The position numbers and the translations under genes are program-made. The notes under the pieces were generated by a model. The model saw only the letters and a list, made by a program, of their open reading frames with translations, was not told the DNA's origin and made no database searches. A stretch of DNA of 64,000 nt from JAWOJB01 sp046484325 (GTDB lineage: Bacteria > Actinomycetota > Acidimicrobiia > Spongiisociales > ZC4RG35): NCBI GenBank assembly GCA_046484325.1, contig JAWOJB010000063.1:1-64000 (forward strand). The letters run 5' to 3'. Of this stretch, positions 16,616 through 24,227 are shown piece after piece (position 1 is the stretch's first letter; each line of letters begins with the position of its first letter).

Positions 16616-18036
16616 CAGGCCTTCTCCAGCTCCCGACCCTTCGCCTCGGCCTCCTCGAGGTTGCCCACCATGTAGAAGGCCTGCTCGGGGAGGTGGTCGG
16701 CCTCGCCCCCCACGATCGCCTTGAAATCGCGCACCGACTCCTCCATCGGCACCCACTTGCCGGGAATGCCGGTGAACTGCTCGGCCACGAAGAAGGGCTG
16801 GGACAGGAACCGGGTGATCCGCCGGGCCCGGGCGACGACGAGCTTGTCCTCTTCCGACAGCTCGTCGATGCCGAGGATGGCGATGATGTCCTGCAGGTCC
16901 TTGTATCGCTGGAGGACCTGCTGGACCTGGCGAGCCACCGTGTAGTGCTCCTCGCCCACGTACTGGGGGTCGAGGATCCGGCTCGTCGAGTCGAGCGGGT
17001 CGATGGCCGGGTAGATCCCGAGCTCGACCAGACGCCGGGTGAGCACGGTGGTGGCATCGAGGTGGGCGAAGGTGGTGTGCGGGGCGGGGTCGGTGATGTC
17101 GTCGGCCGGGACGTAGATGGCCTGGAGCGAAGTGATCGACTTGCCCTTGAGCGAGGTGATCCGCTCCTGGAGGAAGCCCATCTCATCTGCCAGCGTCGGC
17201 TGGTAACCCACCGCCGACGGCATGCGGCCGAGCAGGGTGGAAACCTCGGCGCCGGCCTGGGTGAAGCGGAAGATGTTGTCCACGAACAAGAGCACGTCCT
17301 GGCGCATCTCATCCCGGAAGTACTCGGCCATCGACAGGGCGGCCAGCGCCACTCGCAGCCGCACCCCGGGCGGTTCGTCCATCTGGCCGAACACGAGGGC
17401 CGCCTTCTCGATGACGCCGGACTCGGTCATCTCGAGGAACAGGTCGTTGCCCTCGCGGGTCCGCTCCCCCACGCCGGCGAACACCGAAACGCCACCGTGC
17501 TGGGTGGCGACCCGGTTGATCATCTCCTGGATGATCACGGTCTTGCCGGTTCCCGCACCTCCGAACAGGCCGATCTTGCCGCCCTGGACGTACGGTTCGA
17601 GCAGGTCGACGACCTTGATGCCGGTCTCGAAGAGCTGCTTCTGCGGCTCGACGTCCTCGAATCGAGGAGGCGTGCGGTGGATCGGCCAGCGCTCGTCGAA
17701 GTCGATCGAGTCGGCGGGGACGTCGAGGGGCTGGCCCCACACGTTGAAGATGTGGCCGAGAGTCTTCGGTCCCACGGGCACGCTCATCGGGGCTCCGGTG
17801 TTGCGGACCTCGGTGCCACGGACGAGGCCGTCGGTGGACCGCATCGCCACCGCCCTGACCTTGTTCCCACCCAGGTGCTGGGCGGTCTCGCACACGACCG
17901 TCTCCCTCCGGCCCTCGAGGTCGAAGTCGATCTCGAGCGCGTGCAGCAGCTCGGGAAGCTCGCCCCGGGGGAACTCCACGTCCACCACCGGGCCCGTCAC
18001 CTTCACGACCCGTCCGCTGCTCTTCACCTCTGCCAT
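16615..18036 (-). CDS. atpD: ATP synthase F1 beta subunit
   Basis: Catalytic subunit of 473 residues. Walker A GGAGTGKTV near residue 154, the catalytic glutamate in GERTREGNDLF, Walker B VLLFVDNIFRFTQAG and the DELSEEDK turn (DELSEED loop) near the C-terminus are all present. It makes ATP from ADP and phosphate at the alpha-beta interface. ATG 18036 overlaps the atpG stop (TGATG); two GTG codons just upstream are ignored because the conserved N-terminus begins with the ATG. Confidence 0.98.
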   Translation of the reverse strand: MAEVKSSGRVVKVTGPVVDVEFPRGELPELLHALEIDFDLEGRRETVVCETAQHLGGNKVRAVAMRSTDGLVRGTEVRNTGAPMSVPVGPKTLGHIFNVWGQPLDVPADSIDFDERWPIHRTPPRFEDVEPQKQLFETGIKVVDLLEPYVQGGKIGLFGGAGTGKTVIIQEMINRVATQHGGVSVFAGVGERTREGNDLFLEMTESGVIEKAALVFGQMDEPPGVRLRVALAALSMAEYFRDEMRQDVLLFVDNIFRFTQAGAEVSTLLGRMPSAVGYQPTLADEMGFLQERITSLKGKSITSLQAIYVPADDITDPAPHTTFAHLDATTVLTRRLVELGIYPAIDPLDSTSRILDPQYVGEEHYTVARQVQQVLQRYKDLQDIIAILGIDELSEEDKLVVARARRITRFLSQPFFVAEQFTGIPGKWVPMEESVRDFKAIVGGEADHLPEQAFYMVGNLEEAEAKGRELEKA

Positions 18037-18959
18037 CACCACTCCTGCCGACTCGTTGACCTGCGTGTCTCGCGACCTGCCGCCGCCTGCTCGGCGAGCG
18101 CCTCGGCCCCGCCGACGATCTCCGAGATCTCCGTCGTGATCTCGGCCTGACGGGCCTGGTTGGCCACCCGGGCGAGCACCTTCGTGAGCTCGGTGGCGTT
18201 GTCGGTGGCCGCCTTCATGGCCCGCTGCCTCGATGCGTGCTCGGACGCCGAACTCTCGAGCAGCATCCCGAAGATCCCCGCCTCCACGTACCTGGGGAGG
18301 ATCCGGTCGAGGATGCCCTCCGGCGACGGCTCGTAGCTGTAGGACACCTGCCGGGACTCGCCGGCTCCGGTGGGCGGCTCGATCGGGAGCAGCGGGAAGA
18401 GCGTGGGGGTCTGGATGAGGGCCGACTCGAACCTCGTGAAGTAGGCCTCGACCGCGTCGATGTCCTGCGACGCGTAGGCGTCGATGAGGATCGCGGCGAT
18501 GGCCCTGGCGTCGCCATACCCGGGGGTGTCGGTGACGCCGAGGAAGGCCCGCTCGATCCGATAGCCGCGGAAGCGGAAGTAGGTCTGGGCCTTCTTGCCC
18601 ACGACGTAGAGCCGGTTCTCGCGGCCGGCGGCCCGGTGCTCGAGCATCGCCGCCTCCGCCTTGCGGATGATGTTCGAGTTGTAGGCGCCGGCCAGTCCCC
18701 GATCGGAGGTGACCACGAGCACCCCGACCCGTCGTACCTCGCGCCGCTCGAGCAGCAGGTGGGAGGCGCCGCCGGCCGCCTGACCCACGTTCTGGATCAC
18801 CTCGGTCATCTTCTGCACGTAGGGGACCGACTGGCGGACCCGCAGCTGGGCCTTGGCGATCCGGGAGGCCGCGATGAGCTCCATGGCGCGTGTGATCTTC
18901 TTCGTCGCCTGGACGGAGGTGATCCGGCGCCTGATCTGGCGGAGCTCGGCCGATGCCAT
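18036..18959 (-). CDS. atpG: ATP synthase F1 gamma subunit
   Basis: Central rotor shaft, 307 residues. The conserved N-terminal coiled-coil helix (LRQIRRRITSVQATKKITRAMELIAASR), the VVTSDRGLAGAYN strand and the C-terminal helix (SRQRAMKAATDNATELTK) are clear. The alanine-rich tail (IVGGAEALAEQAAAGRETRR) extends slightly past the usual end. ATG 18959 starts 4 bases after the atpA stop. No disulfide-regulatory insert of the plant type is present. Confidence 0.97.
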   Translation of the reverse strand: MASAELRQIRRRITSVQATKKITRAMELIAASRIAKAQLRVRQSVPYVQKMTEVIQNVGQAAGGASHLLLERREVRRVGVLVVTSDRGLAGAYNSNIIRKAEAAMLEHRAAGRENRLYVVGKKAQTYFRFRGYRIERAFLGVTDTPGYGDARAIAAILIDAYASQDIDAVEAYFTRFESALIQTPTLFPLLPIEPPTGAGESRQVSYSYEPSPEGILDRILPRYVEAGIFGMLLESSASEHASRQRAMKAATDNATELTKVLARVANQARQAEITTEISEIVGGAEALAEQAAAGRETRRSTSRQEW

Positions 18960-18963
18960 GCGA

Positions 18964-20478
18964 TCAGTCCGTGGAGAACGACTCGACGAACTCGCGGATG
19001 GCGGCGTCGAAATCGTTGGTGTCGGGCAGGTCGCCGGTGTTCGTGATGTGGTCGAGGAGGTGTCCCCGCCGGGCTCTCATCCATGCCCGGAGCTCCCGCT
19101 CGAAACGCTGGATGTCATCGACCGGGATCGAGTCCATGAAGCCGTTGGTCACGGCGTAGATCGCCAGCACCTGCTCGTCCACCGGCACCGGGGCATACTG
19201 CGGCTGCTTCAGCACCTCGACGACCCGGGCACCCCGCTCGAGCTGGGCTGCCGAGGTGGCGTCGAGCTCCGAGCCGAACTGGGCGAAGGCCTCGAGCTCG
19301 CGGAACTGGGCCAGGTTGATCCGTAGCGGGCCGGCCACCTTCTTCATCGCCTTGATCTGGGCGGCGCCACCGACCCGGGACACCGAGATGCCGGCGTTGA
19401 TGGCAGGCCGGATGCCCGAGTAGAAGAGGTCGGTCTCGAGGAAGATCTGGCCGTCGGTGATCGAGATCACGTTCGTCGGGATGTAGGCCGACACGTCGCC
19501 GGCCTTGGTCTCGACGATCGGGAGCCCGGTCATCGAGCCTGCGCCGAGCTCGTCGGACAGCTTGGCGCAGCGTTCGAGGAGCCGGGAGTGCAGGTAGAAG
19601 ACGTCGCCGGGGTACGCCTCGCGGCCGGGGGGCCTGCGCAGCAGGAGCGAGATCTCCCGGTAGGCCACCGCCTGCTTGGACAGGTCGTCGAACACGATGA
19701 GGGCGTGCCCGCCCTCGTACATCCAGTACTGGCCGATGGCCGACCCGGCGTAGGGGGCATACATCTGGTGGGCGGCCGGCGAGGCGGCCGAGGCGTTGAC
19801 CACGACGGTGTACTCCATGGCGCCGTGCTCCTCCAGCGCCGCCACCACCTCGGCCACGGTGGACGCCTTCTGGCCGATGGCCACGTAGATGCACTTCACC
19901 CCCTGGCCCTTCTGGTTGATGATGGCGTCCACGGCGACGGCGGTCTTGCCGGTCTGGCGGTCGCCGATGATGAGCTCCCGCTGCCCTCGACCCACCGGCG
20001 TCATGGCGTCGATGGCCTTGATGCCGGTCTGGAGGGGCTGGTGCACGGGTTTCCGCTCCACCACCGACGGGGCGACTACCTCGAGGCGACGACGCTCGTC
20101 GGTGACGATCGGCCCTTTGCCATCGATCGGGTTGCCGAGCGGGTCGATGACGCGCCCGAGCAGACCGTCGCCCACCCCGATCTCCAACACCCGGCCGGTC
20201 TGCCGTACCGGCGAACCCTCCTCGATGTGGTTGGACTCGCCCATGAGGACGACGCCGATCGAGTCCTCATCGAGGTTGAGGGCGACCCCCTGGAGCCCCC
20301 CGGGCAGCTCGAGCAGCTCGGAGGCCATCGCGTTGGGGAGGCCCCTCACCCGGGCCACGCCGTCGGCGATCGAGGTCACATAGCCGACCGTGTCCTTGGA
20401 GATCCCTGGCTCCCAACCCTCCAGGTTGCGGCGGAGGGCCTCGGTGATGTCGTGGGCGGTGATCGTCATCTCGGACAT
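18964..20478 (-). CDS. atpA: ATP synthase F1 alpha subunit
   Basis: Non-catalytic nucleotide-binding subunit, 504 residues. It has the N-terminal delta-contact helix (ITEALRRNLEGWEP), Walker A GDRQTGKT near residue 171, the Walker B region HALIVFDDLSKQAVAYRE and the arginine finger in SISRVGGAAQIKAMKK-like context (SVSRVGGAAQ). ATG 20478 has a GAGG site upstream in the 11-base gap after atpH. All features are normal for a housekeeping alpha subunit. Confidence 0.98.
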   Translation of the reverse strand: MSEMTITAHDITEALRRNLEGWEPGISKDTVGYVTSIADGVARVRGLPNAMASELLELPGGLQGVALNLDEDSIGVVLMGESNHIEEGSPVRQTGRVLEIGVGDGLLGRVIDPLGNPIDGKGPIVTDERRRLEVVAPSVVERKPVHQPLQTGIKAIDAMTPVGRGQRELIIGDRQTGKTAVAVDAIINQKGQGVKCIYVAIGQKASTVAEVVAALEEHGAMEYTVVVNASAASPAAHQMYAPYAGSAIGQYWMYEGGHALIVFDDLSKQAVAYREISLLLRRPPGREAYPGDVFYLHSRLLERCAKLSDELGAGSMTGLPIVETKAGDVSAYIPTNVISITDGQIFLETDLFYSGIRPAINAGISVSRVGGAAQIKAMKKVAGPLRINLAQFRELEAFAQFGSELDATSAAQLERGARVVEVLKQPQYAPVPVDEQVLAIYAVTNGFMDSIPVDDIQRFERELRAWMRARRGHLLDHITNTGDLPDTNDFDAAIREFVESFSTD

Positions 20479-20489
20479 GGTCTGGTACC

Positions 20490-21023
20490 TCAGCGGGTCT
20501 GGAGAGCGGAACGGAGGGAATCGAGACGGCGGCGGACGGACCCGTCGATGACGGTGTCGCCGACCCGGGCGACGACGCCCCCGACCACGGTCGGGTCCAC
20601 GACCACCTTCACCTCCAGCCGCTTGCCGGTGGCCCGGCCCAGCACTTCGGCGAGACGGGCGATGGTGGCGTCGTCGAGCGGCACCGCCGTCCGGACCTCT
20701 GCCACCTCGCTCTGGCGGCCGGCGGCCGCGACGGTGACGAGTCGGTCGGCGATCGCGGGAATCGAGGAGGCAAGGCCCTGGGCCGCGATGAAGCCGACCA
20801 GGTTGACGGTCGTGTCCGAGGCGCGACCTCCGAGGAGGTCGTCGAGGATCGCCCGCTGCCGTTCGACCGGCAATCGCGGGTCCGAGATGGCGTCACGCAG
20901 CTCGGCGGAGGACTCCATCGTGCGCGCCAGCGTGTGCATCTCGCGCTCGACGACCTCGGCCTCGCCCTCGGCGGCGGCCAGTTCGAGGATGGCGGCGGCG
21001 TATCCGTCGATGCGATCCGGCAC
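20490..21023 (-). CDS. atpH: ATP synthase F1 delta subunit (OSCP)
   Basis: Peripheral-stalk connector of 177 residues: N-terminal six-helix domain (IDGYAAAILELAAAEGEAEVVEREM) and the C-terminal signature VVDPTVVGGVVARVGDTVIDGSVRRRLDSLR, which contacts subunit b. Start GTG 21023 directly abuts the atpF stop with no gap. Standard length; in mycobacteria delta is fused to a b-like domain, but here it is free-standing. Confidence 0.95.
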   Translation of the reverse strand: MPDRIDGYAAAILELAAAEGEAEVVEREMHTLARTMESSAELRDAISDPRLPVERQRAILDDLLGGRASDTTVNLVGFIAAQGLASSIPAIADRLVTVAAAGRQSEVAEVRTAVPLDDATIARLAEVLGRATGKRLEVKVVVDPTVVGGVVARVGDTVIDGSVRRRLDSLRSALQTR

Positions 21024-21566
21024 CTAGGTTCGCTCCAGCTCGGCCAGATAGCGCTCGACCAGGCCCAGCTGGGCCTCACGATCGAGGCTCCCGGCGACGA
21101 CCTTCTCGGCCAGGTCGATCGACAGATCGGTGACCTCCTGGCGGGCGTCGGCCATCACCCTCGCCCGCTCGGCGGTGGCCTCCGACCTCGCCTTCGTCAC
21201 GATTTCCTCGGCATCGGCCTGAGCTCGTGCCAGCAGATCGGCCCGCATCCCGTCGGCCTCGGCCCGCGCCTCTTCGAGCATCTCGTTCCGGCGGGCCTGC
21301 GCCTCTGCCATCTGCGTTCGGTAGTCCTCGAGCAGCGACTCGGCCTCGGTCTTCGCCTTCTCCGCCTCGGCCAGCCGTCCCGACACGGCCTGCTGCTGGG
21401 CCTCCAGCGCCCGGCTGATCGCCGGCCATGCCCACAGCCGGACGAAGAAGAACACGATCGCGAAGGCGATGATGCCGCCGACGAGCTCCGGCCAGGCAGG
21501 GAGCAGCAGGTCGATGCCGCTGGCCTCCTCGTCGGCCGCCAGAACCATGATCTCGGTGGACGTCAT
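21024..21566 (-). CDS. atpF: ATP synthase Fo subunit b
   Basis: Peripheral stalk subunit, 180 residues. One membrane span (about 27-45, LVGGIIAFAIVFFFVRLW) is followed by a long charged helix rich in Ala, Glu, Arg and Lys up to the C-terminus, the right-handed coiled-coil dimer. ATG 21566 has GGGAGAT upstream. Only one b-type gene is present. Confidence 0.95.
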   Translation of the reverse strand: MTSTEIMVLAADEEASGIDLLLPAWPELVGGIIAFAIVFFFVRLWAWPAISRALEAQQQAVSGRLAEAEKAKTEAESLLEDYRTQMAEAQARRNEMLEEARAEADGMRADLLARAQADAEEIVTKARSEATAERARVMADARQEVTDLSIDLAEKVVAGSLDREAQLGLVERYLAELERT

Positions 21567-21576
21567 CGGATCTCCC

Positions 21577-21840
21577 TCAGCCTGCCAGGAAGAAGAGCAC
21601 GAAACCGATCAGGGCGAGCGCCTCGGCAAAGGCGATGCCGAGGAACATGGTGGTCCGCACCATGCCGGCGGCCTCCGGCTGACGGGCCATGGCCTGCACG
21701 GCGTTGCCGGCCAGGATGCCGATGCCGAGACCGGGGCCGATGGTGGCGATGCCGTAGCCGACGAGGGCCAGAGCACCGCTGATGTCGCCCGTGAGGCCGG
21801 CCTCCTGAGCCAGTACCTGGGCCGCCAAGAGCATGTCCAT
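21577..21840 (-). CDS. atpE: ATP synthase Fo subunit c
   Basis: Rotor-ring proteolipid, 87 residues, two transmembrane helices. Helix 1 contains GYGIATIGPGLGIGILAG; the polar loop is ARQPE; helix 2 carries the ion-binding carboxylate in GIAFAEALALIGF (Glu73). No sodium-binding Gln/Ser-Thr signature is obvious, so proton coupling is assumed. A strong GAGGAAGG site in the 35-base gap before ATG 21840 fits the need for many copies per complex. Confidence 0.97.
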   Translation of the reverse strand: MDMLLAAQVLAQEAGLTGDISGALALVGYGIATIGPGLGIGILAGNAVQAMARQPEAAGMVRTTMFLGIAFAEALALIGFVLFFLAG

Positions 21841-21875
21841 CTTCGTTTCCTTCCTCTCGTTCCGAAACTCTGTTT

Positions 21876-22694
21876 TCAGTGCTCGGGATGCACCGACGTC
21901 TGGATGTACACCGCCGACAGCAGGGTGAAGATGTAGGCCTGGAGCACCGACACCAGGATCTCGAACAGGAAGATCGCCAGCGCCAGGGCGAACCAGGCGA
22001 TCCCGAACAACCCCTTGGCCCCCACCTCGGGGATCGCCGCGATGAAGAGCACCCCCGACACCAGCAGGATCGACAGCATCACGTGGCCGGCCACCATGTT
22101 GGCGAACAACCGTACGGCGAGCGAGAACGGGCGGATGAGAAAGATCGAGACGAACTCGATGATGCCGAGCAACGGCTTGATCGCCACGGGGACGCCGGGC
22201 GGCCAGATGATGTGGCCGAAGTAGGCGAGGCCCTGCTTCCTGATTCCGGCGACGACGAAGATGACCCAGGTCAGGAGCGCCAGGAACAGGGGGATCGCCA
22301 TCCGCGAGGTGATCGGGAAGTTGATGAAGGGGGTCACCTCGAAGATGTTGGAGACCAGGATGAACAGGAAGAGGGACAGGAGGTATGGGGCGTACTTGAT
22401 CCCCTCCGGGCCGATGATCCCGACGGCCACCTCGTCCCGTACGAACCGGACCACGGCGTCGACGGCTGCCTGGAACTTGGTCGGCACCAGCTTCGGCGCC
22501 CGGTAGGCGACGAAGAGGACGGCCACCACGATCAGGGAGGCCAGGAACATCAGGATGATCGTCCGGTTGATCTGCCCGAAGATCGGAGCGAACTCGAACA
22601 GCTCGTTCACCGTCTCGGGGGCACACACCGACGACTCGGCGACGTCGCATTCGATGGCGAGAGGCATCGTCGCCGATCCCCCGCCGCCCAGCAT
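21876..22694 (-). CDS. atpB: ATP synthase Fo subunit a
   Basis: Membrane subunit forming the proton half-channels, 272 residues with five to six helices. The essential arginine is in SLAVRLFANMVAGH, and the C-terminal helix pair (VSVLQAYIFTLLSAVYI) is typical. ATG 22694 overlaps the atpI stop (TGATG). The first about 40 residues before the first helix include two cysteines (ECDVAESSVCAPE), an unusual periplasmic-side N-terminus. A shorter start is possible. Confidence 0.95.
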   Translation of the reverse strand: MLGGGGSATMPLAIECDVAESSVCAPETVNELFEFAPIFGQINRTIILMFLASLIVVAVLFVAYRAPKLVPTKFQAAVDAVVRFVRDEVAVGIIGPEGIKYAPYLLSLFLFILVSNIFEVTPFINFPITSRMAIPLFLALLTWVIFVVAGIRKQGLAYFGHIIWPPGVPVAIKPLLGIIEFVSIFLIRPFSLAVRLFANMVAGHVMLSILLVSGVLFIAAIPEVGAKGLFGIAWFALALAIFLFEILVSVLQAYIFTLLSAVYIQTSVHPEH

Positions 22695-23116
22695 CAGCTC
22701 ACCCAATCGAGTTCCCTTTCTCGTCGTCGGGACACGGCCACCGCCTCCCAGGTGAGCAGCGCCAGGTAGGCGACTACGACGGTGACCCCGAACGCCACCC
22801 GATCGATCTCCACCAGTTGCACCACCAGCAGCATGGTCAGCACCAGCAGCGCCAGGCGGGCGAGGAAACCGAACAGGGCGGCAGCATGATACATGCCGGG
22901 CGAGACCCGGGCAGCGGCCGAGAGCATGACCCCGGCGAGGACGAAGTTGCCGGCCACCACCGCCACCCCGAGGGCGGATGCCCACGCCCCCTCCCAACCG
23001 CGGGTCAGGCCGAAGACGACCACCAGCAGCGGCCCGATGTAGAGAGCTCGACGGGCGGTGTGGCGGGCGAGGATCGCCTCGACCGGGACGGCGGCCCCGG
23101 GAACCTGGTCGCTCAC
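22694..23116 (-). CDS. atpI: ATP synthase subunit I-like membrane protein
   Basis: Protein of 140 residues with four hydrophobic segments (about 25-43, 46-65, 76-98, 104-124). Position directly before atpB and the four-helix layout fit the ATP-synt_I family, implicated in c-ring assembly. GTG 23116 overlaps the stop of the preceding gene (GTGA). Sequence conservation in this family is weak, so the call rests on topology and context. Confidence 0.8.
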   Translation of the reverse strand: MSDQVPGAAVPVEAILARHTARRALYIGPLLVVVFGLTRGWEGAWASALGVAVVAGNFVLAGVMLSAAARVSPGMYHAAALFGFLARLALLVLTMLLVVQLVEIDRVAFGVTVVVAYLALLTWEAVAVSRRRERELDWVS

Positions 23117-23379
23117 CGGCCCTCCTCGAGGCGCTTCGAGTAGCGCCACAACTTCATGAAGCCGCCGTACGAGCCCAGGACGATGCCCACCACGATCGGC
23201 CAGGGCCCGGTGTCGAGCCACCGGTCGACGAGGAACCCGATGAGGAACCCGGCAAGGATCGACTCGAGGAAGGAACCGGTCACCGTCCAGCCGTCGCCGG
23301 CTGCGTACGTGCCTCGAACGCGACCGGGCAGCCGTTCGGCAGGGATCTGGCTCTGGTCGGCATCGGGCGTCGAAGGCAT
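23113..23379 (-). CDS. atpZ: AtpZ/AtpI-family (ATPase_gene1) small membrane protein
   Basis: Small protein of 88 residues, two hydrophobic hairpin helices (FLESILAGFLIGFLVDRWLD and PWPIVVGIVLGSYGGFMKL). The GFLIGFLVDRWL...GSYGGF pattern is the ATPase_gene1 signature found at the head of atp operons; members assist c-ring assembly or cation supply. Start: ATG 23379 is used. GTG 23397 (6 residues longer) sits 10 bases after TACAGT (23408-23413), a near-leaderless arrangement that may be the true start. Confidence 0.82.
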   Translation of the reverse strand: MPSTPDADQSQIPAERLPGRVRGTYAAGDGWTVTGSFLESILAGFLIGFLVDRWLDTGPWPIVVGIVLGSYGGFMKLWRYSKRLEEGR

Positions 23380-23407
23380 CACAAGGGGGTCGGGCACCCG
23401 GCCCACG

Positions 23408-23413
23408 ACTGTA
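23408..23413 (-). promoter_or_regulatory. -10-like TACAGT, probable atp operon promoter
   Basis: Only clear hexamer upstream of the ten-gene atp operon. It lies 10 bases before GTG 23397 and 28 before ATG 23379. Confidence 0.4.
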
Positions 23414-23468
23414 GGCCCCGGGTCGGCACCGGCCAAACCCGCATCGGCCGACGAACCCCGCCGACAGG

Positions 23469-24053
23469 TCACCGAGCGGGAGGGTCCTCGCCGGTGAGCC
23501 GGCGGTAGGCGGCGGCCAGGTCATCCGGCCCGGCGTCGGCGATGGTGACCATGCGGAGTTCCCCGTCGAAGAGCGCCCAGGCCAGGGCCTCGGCGGCGTG
23601 CTCGGTGCCGCGGAGCTCCCAGGGAGCTGCCGGCCCGGACCACACATCGAGCCCGCGGAGTGCCATGAACTCGCGGCGGTCGTCGGCGGACAGGAAGGCA
23701 TCGGTCCACGCATGGGCGAGCTCGTGCAGGATGGTCTTCCTGGCGGCGGTCTCGTCCAGAGGCCCCGACGGGCACAGGTCGATGTGAGCAGCAGGGTGGT
23801 CCCGAAACAACCCGGGGTTGCCGTCGCACGGCCCGTCGGTCGGTGAGAAGGCGATGATGACCGGCGGCAGTTCGAGGCCGGCGGCGACGTACCGGCCGAT
23901 CGCCCAGTCGACCAGCCGCTGCTGGTCGGGGTCGACGGCACCCTCGAGGATCACCGGGGAAGCGGGCGGCTCGCCGCTCGGAGCGAGACCTTCGGCGTTC
24001 CCTCCGAGGCCGAGGCCCATGGCCAGGACGAGAGGGAGGATGATCCGGTACAT
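23469..24053 (-). CDS. Secreted zincin-like (HExxH) hypothetical protein
   Basis: Protein of 194 residues. An N-terminal signal sequence (MYRIILPLVLAMGLGLGGNA) is followed by a Pro/Gly-rich stretch. A single HELAHAW motif (HExxH, about residue 109) sits in a helix, with a downstream acidic segment (TEHAAEALAWAL) that could supply the third zinc ligand. Two cysteines, in GPCDGNPG and DLCPSG, could form a disulfide. This looks like a small secreted metallopeptidase-type fold of unknown substrate. ATG 24053 is chosen for the signal peptide. Not recognisably part of the atp operon. Confidence 0.7.
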   Translation of the reverse strand: MYRIILPLVLAMGLGLGGNAEGLAPSGEPPASPVILEGAVDPDQQRLVDWAIGRYVAAGLELPPVIIAFSPTDGPCDGNPGLFRDHPAAHIDLCPSGPLDETAARKTILHELAHAWTDAFLSADDRREFMALRGLDVWSGPAAPWELRGTEHAAEALAWALFDGELRMVTIADAGPDDLAAAYRRLTGEDPPAR

Positions 24054-24149
24054 GGCCCCACCGTCCGGGACGGCGTGTGGGGGACCGGTGCGACGGCCGT
24101 GCAGGCCTGGTGCAGACGGCCGACACGGCCCGACCGGTGCGCGCTGACC

Positions 24150-24196
24150 TTCATTGAGCAACCACGTGGGCCAGAGAGACCCCGTTGCTCAATGAA
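24150..24196. repeat. Perfect 13-bp inverted repeat TTCATTGAGCAAC, upstream of the SARP-type gene
   Basis: Arms at 24150-24162 and 24184-24196 with a 21-base centre. The right arm abuts the expected -35 position of the promoter at 24216, so an operator is plausible. The same core TCATTGAGCAAC recurs in an inverted repeat at 59545-59591. Confidence 0.85.
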
Positions 24197-24215
24197 CCGG
24201 TCGTGAATCAGCAGG

Positions 24216-24221
24216 TACCGT
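24216..24221 (+). promoter_or_regulatory. Leaderless -10 TACCGT for the SARP-type regulator
   Basis: Six bases before GTG 24228; the inverted repeat ends 19 bases upstream of it. Confidence 0.55.
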
Positions 24222-24227
24222 CGACCC

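Noticed and set aside
24150..24196. Integron attC or xer-type recombination site
   Set aside because: Arms GAGCAAC/GTTGCTC do not follow the RYYYAAC/GTTRRRY pattern in the needed order, and no integrase is in the window.
23469..24227. Antimicrobial or toxin gene pair near the SARP-type regulator
   Set aside because: No biosynthetic, immunity or export gene adjoins the regulator; the secreted HExxH protein alone does not support it.
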